Positions 20,586 to 32,470 of a DNA stretch of 64,000 bases are shown piece by piece. Below the pieces are notes generated by a model, which worked only from the letters and a program-made list of their open reading frames with translations, did not search any database and had not been told where the DNA came from. Where the stretch lies: contig OZ020622.1 of the NCBI GenBank assembly GCA_963971575.1, positions 36,362,301 through 36,426,300 on the forward strand, in the 5' to 3' direction. This stretch comes from Liopterus haemorrhoidalis. Lineage: Eukaryota > Arthropoda > Insecta > Coleoptera > Dytiscidae. Within the stretch, counting starts at the first letter, position 1, and every line of letters starts with the position of its first letter. The translations under genes were made by a program, and so were the position numbers.

Positions 20586-21920
20586 ACCTGCAAATTATTT
20601 AGATTATATACATTACCTATACTCCAGACCGGGCAGGCATAAAGGATAGTTTCCAATTGACGTAGACGTAGAATTCTACGTCTATGTAAAAATATAAGTA
20701 ATATAGGAAAATGCATGCTACTGTTTCCAAACAGACGTAGATGGACGTAGACCTAGAAACGTACACGTAGAATATTCATATTTTTATATTTCACGGTCTA
20801 CATTTTTACGTCCGGCCAATAGGAAAAAGTGAAAATGACAAAACATACTCAATATGTCGTAAGTAGACAGATAGAACCAGTCAACATTTGTTTGGTTCAC
20901 GGTATTGAAATAAGGGAAATAAATAATTACCATGGTTAGATTATTGTTTAATAATGAATATATTGTTTTATATATATAGATAAACTAATTGTGGAAACTT
21001 TTCGGCGTACAGGGCCACAGTGTGTGTGCTGCACACGGGCGACGCAACAACTGGGCGGAATTTGGGGTCGTTTCTATTTAACCCTACTAGTAGAGGGCGA
21101 TCTTATGAAAGCTTACGCACGGGCGATATTTGGTTCGATTCTAGGAAAGCAGGTCTTATGTATGTTTGCACACGGGTGGCTGACACCAATGTGGCGTACC
21201 TGGTTGCAAAATTGGCCTAAATTATCATCGGACTTTAGATATTCTGTGTTTACAACGTTGTTTGCGAATAATTAGCATAACAGTAATAATAAAAATTGCT
21301 AGCATTGCTAAATCGTTGTCCATATTATTTGACGAACACATGTTATTCGACACTTTATAAGAAACTTCTTTTACAAAGAGGTTAACTTAAAGAGTTTTGA
21401 CATGATATTCTAAGTTTATTGGAAACTAAAGAAACAAAATCTACATCTACGTTAATTGGAAATCATCCTTAAGTTAGAACTGGTCTTACTATTGATTTAT
21501 ATATTGATAACTTATTATTAAACGATAAAAAGGATCTTCTATTGTACCTATAGATTTTGAACAACTGAAAAAGGATTTTATAAGCAGTATTGGTCGTTTT
21601 TTTATATATTCGGTGAAATTTAGGTATTTATCAAATATTACACCCAGATATTTGACAAAATGTTTATTATAAAAAAATTAATTGTTTAATTGAACATAAA
21701 TATTATTAAGATTGGGATGTCTTTTAGCGAATATTATGAATTCTGTTTTTTCTGCATTCAATTTTAGTCTCCATTTGTTGAAATGCTTACTGATTTTATG
21801 CAAATTGTTGTTTAGTCTGTTGGTATTGGTATCTACTCTAAATGATGAAGTGAACAATGCTGTATCGTCAGCATAAAGACTTAAATTGACATGTGTTTTT
21901 GGTATATCGTTGTAGCCGTT
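20586..21920 (-). mobile_element. CR1/Jockey-like LINE fragment split by a Harbinger-type MITE
   Basis: On -, from 21920: NLSLYADDTALFTSSFRVDT, KWRLKLNAEKTEFIIFAKRH and VKYLGVIFDKYLNF (RT boxes C-E). After the MITE at 20643-21469 it resumes with YACPVWSIGNVYNLNNLQVI. It is 5'-truncated and contains stops. Confidence 0.75.
20643..21469. mobile_element. PIF/Harbinger-like MITE with TAA duplication
   Basis: Left end AGGATAGTTTCCAATTGACG, right end inverted (CGTTAATTGGAAATCATCCT). TAA flanks both sides (20640-20642, 21470-21472). The tips carry tandem ACGTAGA motifs. Removing it restores the LINE frame, which supports the boundary call. Confidence 0.8.
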
Positions 21921-22850
21921 TGGCTACAATTTCTACCGTACACATGAGTGCAAAACCCTACAAAACCCTAAAAATGGTCCTCGCTACCAAAATGCTCTAA
22001 AATTCAACTAAAGGAGTAAACAGTCCACTGTGTTTCTTAGAATCACGTGTTTTTGAGTGCTGGGAGGGGTCTCAAGCCCCTGAGTGCCGTCTCCATGGGT
22101 GCGCGCCAGAAATTCACACTTCACGTCATTTTTAGGGTTTGGCCAAACAACCTATACAAAGGAAAAAACCTACAACAACAAAATTTAGATATCGTTCTAG
22201 TGTGATACGCATTTAACATCACTCATGTGTTTTTCGTCTTGATATACCGTTCATGGTCTTGATATACCGTTTGAGGTACCTTTCTCTCATTACCCTTGTG
22301 CGTACCATTGATTTTGGGGATTGGTACGTCGAACTGTATGATTGTTCCGGATTTCATTGCCTGTTTTGGGTTCTTTCACTGGTTTACCTGGATGTGGAGG
22401 TTTATGATTTTTAAGATTGATTATTGCATCATGTTGTACAGGGAGTGACACTGTCAATCTTGCGATTTGTTCGTACCAGGTTGTCAAGGTGGATAGTGTG
22501 ACTGCTTTTCATATTGATGCGGTAGTCGATTTTACTATCATTCGTAATGTTTGAATTTTGTTAATCTTTGATATTATTATAATTTAACACTAGTCTCTTT
22601 GTTTAAAATTTAAAATTTTACTAACAGCCACTACCATTGGTTCTTATATAGTATAATATTTAAATTTATTCCTGTTTTCCTATTTTCTGTATTTTTCAAG
22701 TACAAAATATTTTGTCAATGTTATTTCTGCAATTTCACCATCCTAGGAGATGACTGATGTACATGTTGTTAGAGTGACGTTTAACTAACATAGGTAAATT
22801 AATTTATAATTATATAAAATTGTTACTTTATTGTATGTTATTGTTGTAGC
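21921..22850. other. Intronic sequence with transposon scraps
   Basis: 21913-21975 is a truncated family Q terminus (CCGTTTGGCTACAATTTCTA, then CCTACAAAACCCTAAAA). 22108-22145 is another Q end (AAATTCACACTTCACGTCAT). 22050-22107 looks like a hAT end (GGGTGCGCGCC). No coding sequence is supported. Confidence 0.45.
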
Positions 22851-22916
22851 ACCTGAAGAAGCCAACAATGTTGTTGGTGAAACGTTGTGTTGTTTAAATA
22901 AACGCTTCTTGTCCAA
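22850..22916 (+). mobile_element. Possible Penelope-like element 3' signature
   Basis: CCTGAAGAAGCCAACAATGT followed by TGGTGAAACGTTGTG resembles the repeat found at ends of Penelope-like retroelements. No reverse transcriptase was found beside it, and a SINE could carry the same motif. Confidence 0.35.
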
Positions 22917-23024
22917 AAAGCTAAATGAAATTATTTCCTAATTCTACCCTGAAATATGTAAAAATTGATGCACATAATTTTTTTGTAGAATTTGACTATT
23001 GATATTTATTTTATTTTTTTCTAG

Positions 23025-23272
23025 TAACGGATTCATTTCGGAATTTGTTAAAATTAGAAGAACACAACAGAAGAAAGAAATGGACAGGAAGAGGTACTGG
23101 AAAAATAGATGGATTACATTTGCAGAGAATTTTTTGGTCAAAGGATAAACTGATGGCAAAAATTGCGTGGAAAATGAAAAAACCCTGCGTCAAATACACA
23201 GTGACATGGTGGGCGGGACCGTGTAAGAACAGCAATACTTCTACACATTTCCAGCTTGCAGTCACTACAAAG
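23025..23272 (+). CDS. Kal1: Anosmin-1, penultimate exon (most of an FnIII domain)
   Basis: Acceptor TTTTCTAG|TAACG; donor CAAAG|GTAAGA. Joined to the previous exon (phase 1) it reads VTDSFRNLLKLEEHNRRKKW, then a basic stretch and GLHLQRIFWSKDKLMAKIAW, CVKYTVTWWAGPC and HFQLAVTTK: the A-to-E strands of an FnIII domain with the signature Y-x-V-x-W. In vertebrate anosmin-1 a basic linker precedes FnIII-3 with Y-H-V-R-W-x-P-x-(A)-C, so this is best matched to FnIII-3. The exon ends in phase 0. Confidence 0.85.
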
Positions 23273-23540
23273 GTAAGAAGATATTTTAAGTTTCATATGT
23301 GTAACCAAAAAGACCTGACAAACCCCAAATTATAATAATAATTCTTAATTTAACCTTTTTCTTTGTATATTTTATAATAAAAATTATATTGCGATGTTCT
23401 TTTTTTTTTTAGATAAAATATGTCCTCGTTTTAAAAGTGTTATAATGTGTTGGTTTTTCTTTTTTTGTCCTTGTAATATTTATTTAATTTTCATTAAGTT
23501 ATCTAATATGGAATTAATGTCATTTAAAATGTTTTTTCAG

Positions 23541-23717
23541 TCATCGCACTTTAACATCTACAACCTGGAGTTCGAATGTCGATACCAGGTGCAAGTGACG
23601 TCTGAAGGGCACGGGGTGTTCTACGAGGCTTCAACCAGCTTCATGACAGCGTCCTGTGAAGAAATCGCAAACCGTCTCCAGAGGGACAAACCTATATGTT
23701 CACGAACAAATCCTTAG
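23541..23717 (+). CDS. Kal1: Anosmin-1, terminal coding exon
   Basis: Acceptor TTTTTTCAG|TCATCG, phase 0, stop TAG at 23715-23717. It encodes SSHFNIYNLEFECRYQVQVT, then SEGHGVFYEASTSFMTASC and a short tail ending SRTNP. The block L-x-F-x-C-x-Y-x-V-x-V plus a terminal Cys is what follows in FnIII-3 of anosmin-1. The protein stops soon after, without the fourth FnIII and His-rich tail of the human protein, so the insect orthologue is shorter. The three exons give 188 residues. I found no AATAAA before the transposon that begins at 23804. Confidence 0.85.
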   Translation, partial: SSHFNIYNLEFECRYQVQVTSEGHGVFYEASTSFMTASCEEIANRLQRDKPICSRTNP

Positions 23718-23803
23718 CAGTTAACATTTAGTGTCGTTATTAAGTGAAGCTTTATTAACTCTTACAAACTTACGTTTCTAACTATATAGAAATAACGTCA
23801 AAT

Positions 23804-25115
23804 TATATGAAGGGTACAGGAAACAAAAAGGGCAAGTCATTTTTTTTTAATAACGAGAAAAACGAATTTTTAATTATAAAACGTTACATATGTTTATCAT
23901 ATAAAGTAAAAAATTTGAATTGAGTGGAATCATAGAGTTTGTGGTGTAGTGAACCAAATGAAATTACGTTTGAAGCCTGCAGTAACAATAACATCAAATT
24001 AAGCCAGAAAAATTATCCGGACTCCCATTTCTTTTAGGAAAAAACCAGATGTCATCTGAAACAGTGAGAAAACCAGGCGTGTTAGCTCCCTTAAAATGCA
24101 TTGCTTTTCCCCAATATGGTGATTATTAATAATTTATTATTAATAATTACTATTTTTTTGAAATAATGCAATAAAAACTCACAGGTTATTAATCATGTGT
24201 CAATTTCTGGAAAAATTCCACAGCTCTTTGGCCACAAAATTTCATGGGACTCATTATATCCTGATGCTTAGCCTTTGAAATAAGTAAAGGACCTGTGGAA
24301 ATAAGAGAAGTCTTGTCATTTTTATACGAAAGTTAATGGAAATACTGCAGGATAAAAATTACCTGTCTAACACTGCAGAGGTCTCAAATTTTCAAATTCT
24401 CCGTTTTTCAATGTTGAAGCATTTTTGGCAGGCTTTTTTATTACGCTGGACAACATGGACCCATTGTATGTTGTCGGCCAATTCAGAAGACGAGGATGAG
24501 TGAATGAGGCCAATATTTCCTTAATGGGCTGGGTTTTAAATGGACATTTCAGGACATATTTCTCATCTAGTAGCCCTTTCCAGTCAAACACGATTTCTCG
24601 GATGTCAATGACCACAGTAAATGGCGATGGTTTGGTTCTTGAATTTTTTATCATCATCATGAAATCCCCATTTCGTGTGAACTTATCCTTAATTTCTTAC
24701 CGACTTCTGAAATGCGGCCAGTTATTTTCCTTTTCTTTGTCTCCATACGCAAATTAACGTCTTCGTTCGATGTTGTTGACATCGTAACAGCCCAAAACAA
24801 CTTATAAAACACTGACAATAACTCCATACACTACGATAACGAAGTGAATCACGGCGATGGCACTGCACAGAATATATACTTGCACTGTCAGCTGTTAGCA
24901 GGCTGATTTGTTTTTTTCCTTGTACCGCTTGACTTGCCTGGTTCTTTCCCTGGGCACCAAAACTATGAAGGCTAATAAACCCGTGACTTACATGTTTTTT
25001 CACCGGTTTCATGCCTCCAAAAGATCTATCTTTCCATTCTGAATAGAAATACAACACAAAATCAATTTTTTTAAAAAGTGCTTTGCCTGTTTTTTTCCCT
25101 GTACCCTTCATATAG
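23804..25115 (-). mobile_element. TIR element Z with an intron-containing ORF remnant
   Basis: Left end TATATGAAGGGTACAGGAAA; the right end is its inverted copy (TTTTCCCTGTACCCTTCATA). Further in, AAAAGGGCAAGTCATTTTTT and its partner also match loosely. The coding remnant runs on -. It starts 87 bp after the Kal1 stop, so it lies in or next to the Kal1 3' UTR. The superfamily is unknown to me. Confidence 0.65.
24200..24660 (-). pseudogene. ORF remnant of element Z
   Basis: On -, 24660-24367 reads RTKPSPFTVVIDIREIVFDW, KYVLKCPFKTQPIKEILASF and PTTYNGSMLSSVI, then stops. Downstream, after a GTAATTTT...TTTCCACAG gap that resembles an intron, GPLLISKAKHQDIMSPMKFC and AVEFFQKLTHD continue to a stop near 24190. 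I do not recognise the protein beyond its repeat-like look. Confidence 0.45.
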
Positions 25116-25476
25116 GACTTATAACCCAGATAATCTGTTCCTATAAATATATTTATAGTTGGTTATAAAAAAGTACTATATGATAAGTGATAAGATAAAA
25201 TAGAAAGATAAAAAGAACTCGTTGAATTTAACAGTACAAACAAAATACAGTTTAAAATTTGACATACTATACTCTGTACTAGAGTTTGGTATTGTGGTTA
25301 TCCTTTAACTAAAAATCTTTTTTTTTTTGATAAAAAACCATGCCTGACCGTAATTTTCGTCAACGACATTGTCCCTGGCCATGTTCTGAAACAATATCTT
25401 GGAAAAGCTCTTGTCTGCAGCATGATTGAGGTCTGCAGTCGCTCACAGTCGCGAACAGAGACAGCTCCATTTGACT

Positions 25477-26350
25477 TTTTAGGGTTTTGTAGGTATGACC
25501 ACCAAAAAATCCTTATAACGTCACTCATGTGTCTGTCTGTCTGCATGTATGTACGGTAGAAATTGTAGCCAAACAGCTGAACATAGAAAGTTGATATTTG
25601 GCATACTTGTACAACTTTTTGACCCACATATAGGGAAACTATAGAGTTCAAAAAAAAAAAAAATACAACGCGGGACAATATAAACAATATATGTATTTAA
25701 TGAAAAAATAAATATTTTTTAAAAATTTTGAGTGGGGTATCAAATGAAACCTCTTAATGCGTGGATGCACAAAAAAAAATTTTTTTGAAAAATCTTTTTT
25801 TATGGGCTTTTTGTCAATATAATGGCAAAAAACTTTTTCCCCCACCCTATCTCCCAGAGGGGTTGAACTAAAAATCTGAAAAAAATCTCAATAATATACA
25901 TTGATGGGAACTGGAATAGTTCAACAGGAAATTTTGATCAAATTGGGTTTTCGCAAAATATTGATTTATTTGTGTTGTCAAAAAAAAATACTACTATATT
26001 TTTTTTAAATTTATTGTATTGTATCAAAAAAAGCTCTTAAGACGTAGATAAAGGAACGGGAAAAAGATTTTTTTTTTTATTTTAATACGATTTTTTCCAA
26101 AAAAGTACTAAAAAATCATTGTTCTGCACCTTTTAACCCTAAGTGGTTAAATTAAAAAATTAAGCAATGTATATATTGCAATGAACCGGAAACGTACGGG
26201 AGGAAATTTTTATTCGATTTCGTTTTTGAAAAATATGACAGTTTTTGTGTTATTGATTTTTTTATTTATTTATTTTTTTTTTTTAATTTTATTGTGGGGA
26301 TATTAAATTGGGAAGCTCTTTAAGTGCAGATTAAGGAACATTTCATTTTG
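25477..26350 (-). repeat. Diverged relative of family Q (copy F)
   Basis: It starts TTTTTAGGGTTTTGTAGGTA and has CTGTCTGTCTG at 25530 and AACAGCTGAACATAGAAAGT where other copies have the GAGAGTTGAAATTTGG block. A Q-type end lies at 27182-27225 (CACACTTCACGCCAACTTTT), so one old copy may run 25477-27225 with M2a inside. No tRNA-like cassette is evident in it. Confidence 0.6.
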
Positions 26351-26828
26351 ACTACATTTTGCCAAGTATTAAGATTTTAGTTTAATATCTTAGCTAAAAT
26401 TAAAATAAATATATTTGTATATACATGGATACATTTTGTTATTGGTAGAGAAGAAGTACGTAAATTAATTTTACAAATATCGACTAGGAAAATAAATAAA
26501 TAATTGCCCGGTTGCTCGGATTCCATTTCTAGTAGAGAATCTGTTAGTTTTTCATATAGTCGCAATATAAACAATGTCTCTGTAGGCGTTATGTTCTTGC
26601 GTGACAAAAGATCACCCGCAGTGTTGCCAGGTCTGGATTAGAATGTTATTTTTATAATTATACAAGAAAAAACAAAAAAAAAACAACAAAAAATGCGTTA
26701 AAATATATATTATGATATTATTACAGATATATGATACACGGTAGAAAAAATCTAACTACAACCTTCTTGTCGTGCTTATTAACTTAAAGGATTTAAAACC
26801 AACACTTGTAATTGTGTTATGTAGTGAT

Positions 26829-27129
26829 ATAAGCGGTTCACTTTTGTAAGAACAAACTAAGAGGGAATTTTGTTTTCAATAGTTTGCACCTTTGAAGGTG
26901 TATGTCATGTTGGTATTAACAAATGTCACTTTTTTAAAATGTCGATGCATTTGACAGATGTCATAATGAAAAATGATATCTTATTTATAATGATCATAAC
27001 CTTATCAACCTAAAGTCGGTTTTACAGCGTAAGAAATATTTTTAATTGACATTTAAAGTCAGTAACACACCATAAAAGTAACCAAAATAACCAGATCTAG
27101 TGTGTTCTTACAAAAGTGAATAGCTTATA
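26829..27129. mobile_element. MITE family M2, copy a
   Basis: Ends TATAAGCGGTTCACTTTTGT and its inverted partner (ACAAAAGTGAATAGCTTATA), about 300 bp. Other copies: 31786-32087 and 34131-34435. The subterminal AACTAAGAGGGAATTTTGTT and AACCAGATCTAGTGTG are shared with family M4 in pattern. Confidence 0.8.
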
Positions 27130-27225
27130 GGTATTCATCGTTTGGCCTTCTAATAATCATCATTCACTGTTTAAATACTTACAAAACCCTGAAATGTGTG
27201 AAAATTCACACTTCACGCCAACTTT

Positions 27226-28120
27226 TTCGATTTATATTTAACACATTACTCGAGAACTGTTGATCCGATTTTCTTGCGGTTTTCTCTATCTGTATTTACC
27301 TCATCTGGTTAAGTTTTAGGCTGTATTATATTAAAATCAGTTCAGTAGTTCTAAAGTTATAATGAAATTTGTGCGCGAGGATAAAACGGAAATCCATGTA
27401 TTTTGTTCATATTTAACGTATTTTCATAAAATTATTAGCGACAAAATAGATTTGTTTAGTGACAAACTTGGTTCACGATTTATATACTAAATAGAATTAA
27501 AAGAATTTTTAAAATCGATTTTATAGTTTCACAGTTACGACAACCACGACAATAACTACTAGCGCCTAAAGGTGAAACTAAAAACATTGTTTATAATGAG
27601 GCTCTCAGATAAACAATCCTGTTTAGTTTAATCCTGGCCTTTCACATGTTTATAGTATTGTCTTCCGCCCGGTCAACAGTATGTTCGTTGTAAATTTTAA
27701 AAAAATGGGTCAGTAATAACTATTTGTTCTCGAAGCTCTGCGGGACAGCTAGTATCTTATATAATTATATTAGAGAAAAATAGACAACAACTTTAATCTA
27801 CTCGCAGTATTTTTTTTTTTACCTGGCATTGGGTCCGTAATTATTGTTTCTCGGAATCCCAGCCCCGAAATGAATGTTTTTCTGGGTCCCGGGCCCGCTC
27901 TCGACGGCCCTACATATACCATCTGTATTTTGGTTGAGAACCACTGGGTTAATAGTATTTTAAAGAAATTTTAAGTTTGTAAGAGTTAATAATTTTACAG
28001 GCATTTTGCTAAGTTAACTACTAATTACGAAAGTGACTGTTAATTAGTTTTACTCAGTGATAATTTAATAATTTTAATGTTCAAATATGTATTTTTTATA
28101 TTATCATTTATATACTTATC
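27226..28120. other. Intergenic sequence, nothing recognised
   Basis: AT-rich, no long frames. TTCTCGAAGCTCTGCGGGAC-type strings near 27730 look like repeat debris. Confidence 0.4.
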
Positions 28121-28128
28121 ATAACTTG

Positions 28129-28326
28129 CAGTGGCGTAGGCAGGGAGATTGAAGGGGGGCTAAAATCCTCATGAAGCCAGATTTTTTTGTCATCATTTGA
28201 GTTCGTCGTCTTTTGTTTTGGTCATCACTTCGATCCGTCCATTAGTAATATATTTTTCTGCTCAGTCGTTACTTTGGGTGTCATTTTGTAACCCTGCCCC
28301 CATGAAGAAACCTGGATACGCCACTG
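28129..28326. mobile_element. Short hAT MITE whose right target duplication was hit by another hAT
   Basis: Termini CAGTGGCGTAGGCAGG and, inverted, CAGTGGCGTATCCAGG. The left 8-mer is ATAACTTG (28121-28128). The matching right 8-mer is found only after the next element, at 29618-29625. Confidence 0.85.
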
Positions 28327-28331
28327 CTAAC

Positions 28332-29614
28332 CAGAGGCGTACCTGGGAGTATGGCAGGCATGGCACGTGCCCTGGTCGCAACTTGAAGGGGGGCGCAAAA
28401 TGGCAAAAAATAAATAAAAAAGGAAAACAAAACAAAAAGAATAAAAAAAGTGAAAAAGCATTTTGCCCCTTTAGGAGTGAAATTATTTAAAAAACAACTC
28501 AATAAGTTTCTAAAGATTTTAAAAAGACACTTATAAGCCAAAACGAAATGTTATCTCAATAAACATAGGAAATGAGAAGCGTTCTACAATTGACCCCAAA
28601 TGTAGATTTAAAGGTAGTGTAAGGCAAAATTCTGAATTTCGTTCATAAATATTTGTAACCTTTATAAGCAAAAACTAAGTCGATATCTTATTGGTTCCAA
28701 GATACATTGAGAAATCCTTGAAAGCATATTTCACCATATTTCACCCCCTTAGGGGTCGAATTACAAAAAATTTCTTGTTTTTAGGTGCTTACATCACGGA
28801 GAAAATATGCTTTCCGAATTTCATGACTATGTCCAAGGGACGTTTTATAGAATAATAAATAGCAATTTACTCCTTTCGGGGTGCAATTAAAAAAATATAT
28901 TAAAAAGATATTTTAAGTTTTTAAGTTAACAGTTTTAATCCCCAAACACTCCCTTAGAATGAGAATTTTGAGATGCTATATGGCCTCTGTTCGAATCCTG
29001 GTTTTAATTTATTATCATACTAAATTTGGTTAAAATATGTCAAACTGTTTTTAAAAAAGATTCGTCAAAAGCAAAAATAAATAAACCAAAATAATAAAGT
29101 TCATAAATATCGGCAAAAATAAAAAAATATAATATAGATGTTGTCTCGTTCTACATAGACTAATCATAGTTTTGCTAAATAACTGAATAAAGATCAGTGC
29201 TGCTTACCGACAATATTTGAGCCGAACATTTCCTATGCCGCCCGAAGAGCCACTATCAGAATATAGTCATCCAATCAACTATTGAACAAAAATTCCTATC
29301 CCCTCACTGCATATTTAATAGATATTCCAATGGTCCAATATAATTAAAAACAAAATTGGAACTTTTTTGAGATTTTCGAATTTTCTAGTTATAATGAAGG
29401 CATTTCCTACCTGTATGCAAAATTTCAAATCGGTAGCATATCTGGGAGAGGGTTAGAATTTCCAAACATACCCACAAATATTCAATTTTATGTATAAAGA
29501 GTTCCAGCCAAGTTATTTTAAATTTTAATTTTCAAAAAGTGGATGTGACATGTTTGGGTAGGGGCACAATTTTAATGTTTGCCATGGGCGCCATTTACCC
29601 TAGGTACGCCCCTG
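28332..29614. mobile_element. hAT element inserted across the end of the MITE (hAT-4)
   Basis: Termini CAGAGGCGTACCTGGG and, inverted, CAGGGGCGTACCTAGG. Flanking 8-mers CTGCTAAC and CTGATAAC differ by one base. No transposase. The interior has blocks starting 'cccctttaggagtg' and 'cccccttaggggtcg', an internal repetition. Confidence 0.85.
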
Positions 29615-29885
29615 CTGATAACTTGTCTATAATCCTTATTTACTAATCCAATGTGTACTTATCTGTATCATATCAGGTCGCATGTACAGTATACTATCGA
29701 CAGTACGCCCCCATCGCTAGTCCGACACGTCCAGTAATCCGGCCCTAAATGCGGGAACCAAAAACTTTACTTATATTGTAAATCACAAAGAAATGTACTT
29801 TTGTAAATGCATACACATATAAGTGGTCTAACTAAGTGTCAAATAATAAAAGAGGATACTGCCGCCACACTCATCTGAAACTTAT

Positions 29886-30653
29886 GTATCATTTTCATGC
29901 GGGTGTTGGTAGCGTAGAACAAGAAATTCAACCAATAGGATCGTTCTATTTTGAAAAAACCCATACCATGGTGTCGTAGGCGCGGTCGTTACAAGCGCGG
30001 TGTCGCAAGTCGCAAGTCACCGTCGAAATCATAGGAACAGATATATTTTTTCGGAATGGTGAGAACTTTAGCGAGACACTTATATTAATATCCTAAAACA
30101 AAATTAAAAAAACGTAAATTGATGTAGCGAAATAGCGACTTTTACAATGTTGTCGGCAGTCATAAAGTTTATTATTATGGATTCGGTTTCAAATATCTGG
30201 TCTGCAGAAATGTCATGCAGTGGGTATACTAGTAATACACCCACAAGCTGGGGCCAACAGAATCTTCATTCTAAACTGTGATGTAAAGTAAAAAAGAATG
30301 TGTATTAAATTATTTTTCTTGTAATTGAAGTAACTGTCTGTGTTTTTTGTGTCTCATTACTTGCAACAAGTTAAAATAATCTCCCTGTTGCCTTCTGTTT
30401 CTATGTATATATGGGACGTACCCACCATCGCTTTTCTTCATATCGCAGTAAATCTAAATATGTATATAAAAGAACTAGACATCTCCTTCGATATGATGAC
30501 ATATTTAATGAAACTGAATAACCGTTTACTCCGAATACTTGTATAAACTTTTAGGTTATCACGTCTATAATGCCACCATGAAATTCGAACTTTCAAATAT
30601 AACACCACGCCTCTCACCCCTGTTGCGCCTGTGACTCCACCATGAAAATGATA
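29886..30653. mobile_element. TIR element W, copy 1
   Basis: Ends TATCATTTTCATGCGGGTGT and its inverted counterpart (CACCATGAAAATGATA). Includes GGTGTCGTAGGCGCGG and AGACACTTATATTAATATCC. Copy 2 lies inverted at 38419-39231. Confidence 0.75.
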
Positions 30654-31785
30654 CTTTAGGAACGAGTTGTACTATATTTTATTTCCAACTTTTATCATAT
30701 TTAGAGCCGGTCTTTCCACCTTCAGATAAAGTTATTCCTACGAATAAACTATGCTATCTGGCAGATAAGTTATTCGGTAGTCAAAGTAGCGAATAAGTAA
30801 CAAATAAGTGCTGTCACTGTCAAAAAGTTAGAAATTAAATGATTTCTTGGAACAATAAATTACAAAATGGACTTGAAAAAATATAATTTGTTTGAATTTT
30901 ATTAATTGTAGAAATAATGCCTTTACTCTAAAATAACAGTGCACCAGTCCACGGTGAGAAAAAATATGAAAAAAGTATCTCGTGCAATATCCAGCTTATG
31001 TCTGATTTCATTTGTATGCCTTGTACGGAAAATTATACACAATACACAAATTTCAACGAGTATTTTACGAAATTGCCCGCTATCCACGAGTGGTTGCAGC
31101 CTGGGATAAAATGTTAGTGAAACTGTTTTCTTCTGTGAAAAAAAAAGGCTGAAGGTGTCGAGAAGGATATTTTATATTAAACGTTAGCCGGGATCCACGC
31201 CTTACAATACAATGTTTAATAATTCTAATATTCGCTTCGAATTTGAGCAATAAGATTATAATTGGTATAGTAGCAACTGCAATATTACGCATCTATAATG
31301 TTACAAGAGTGAATATGAAGAACCACCCACAAAAGATCAGTACTATGTCGGTGACGTACCTGAAGAAACTGATTACTCAGAAGACATGAAAATGAAAGAA
31401 TACTCCGTGATTTCATTTCTAATTTTCAAATTTATTATAACTTATTTTGTATTTACATCAATCATAATAAAATTAAAAAATTAAATAAACGTAGAACAAT
31501 TATTATTAATATCTACTATCTATTTTTCAATCCCCCGATTTTATTACATGCTTACGACATTAATAATTGATAAAATCTTGTATAACGCATACATAAATTT
31601 AATTTTGTTAATGACAATAACCAAAAAAACGGCTCGACAGCTGTCAGTTTAACAATTTATTTATTTATTTCCATAGAGAAACAAAAAACAATCTTTCTCA
31701 AGGCCTATTTCAGTTACACATTCAGTGTTACCAATCTGAGAATTCAATATGTCAGTCTCATTATCCGTCAGATAATTATTAAAGT

Positions 31786-32087
31786 TATAAGCTGTTCACT
31801 TTTGTAAGAACAAACTAGATCTAGTTATTTTGGTTACTTTTATAGTGTGTTACTGACTTTAAATGTCAATTAAAAATATTCCTTACGCTGTAAAACCGAC
31901 TTCAGGTTGATAAGGTTATGATCATTATAATTAAGATATAATTTTTCATTATGACATATGTCAATTGGCTCGGCATTTTAAAAAAGTGACATTTTTTAAT
32001 ACCAACATAACATGCAGCTTCAAAGGTGCAAACTATTGAAAACAAAATTCCCTCTTAGTTTGTTCTTACAAAAGTGAACTGCTTATA
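31786..32087. mobile_element. MITE family M2, copy b
   Basis: Starts TATAAGCTGTTCACTTTTGT, ends inverted ACAAAAGTGAACTGCTTATA. Confidence 0.8.
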
Positions 32088-32470
32088 CTGGATTATACAA
32101 AGTAGCGCAAGCCTTTGAAGAAGCCGACAGACTCCAGGGTTTGATTGGCAACATTGCTTCCCCTATTAAGCAAACTAAAGCAGCAATTTTTACGTTCTTA
32201 AGTTTGCGTCTGCGCTGTCACATCTCTCTTTCTCGCTCTAATTTAATAACCTCCTTTGTCAGCGGTTTGAACATTTAAGGTTAAGTTTCATTTAAATTTG
32301 TATATTATATCCATTTTATTTAATAAAAATTTAAAAAAATAATTGAAATTGTACCACAATTTAGTACTAGTTTCTTATTTTCTTACTGTTGGAATCACTG
32401 AAAATCATTTGTGTTGGTGACACTTTTAGCCCCAGTATGGCCGCCGTTGCGCTACTTTGTATAATCTAGT
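32088..32470. mobile_element. MITE family M3, copy a
   Basis: Ends GATTATACAAAGTAGCGCAA and inverted TGCGCTACTTTGTATAATC, about 380 bp, with GAAGAAGCCGACAGACTCCA just inside. This is the intact reference for the split copy at 35211-37270. Confidence 0.8.

Noticed and set aside
22290..22487. 65-codon frame on - as a gene.
   Set aside because: No splice context, no recognisable motif, lies among transposon scraps.
22740..22916. Hammerhead ribozyme of a Penelope-like element.
   Set aside because: CTGATG and GAAAC are present but not at the spacing or pairing of a hammerhead.
26377..26640. Small exon-like frame on - (MSRKNITPTETLFILRLYEK).
   Set aside because: It has a codon-like look but no convincing splice sites or known match; left unannotated.
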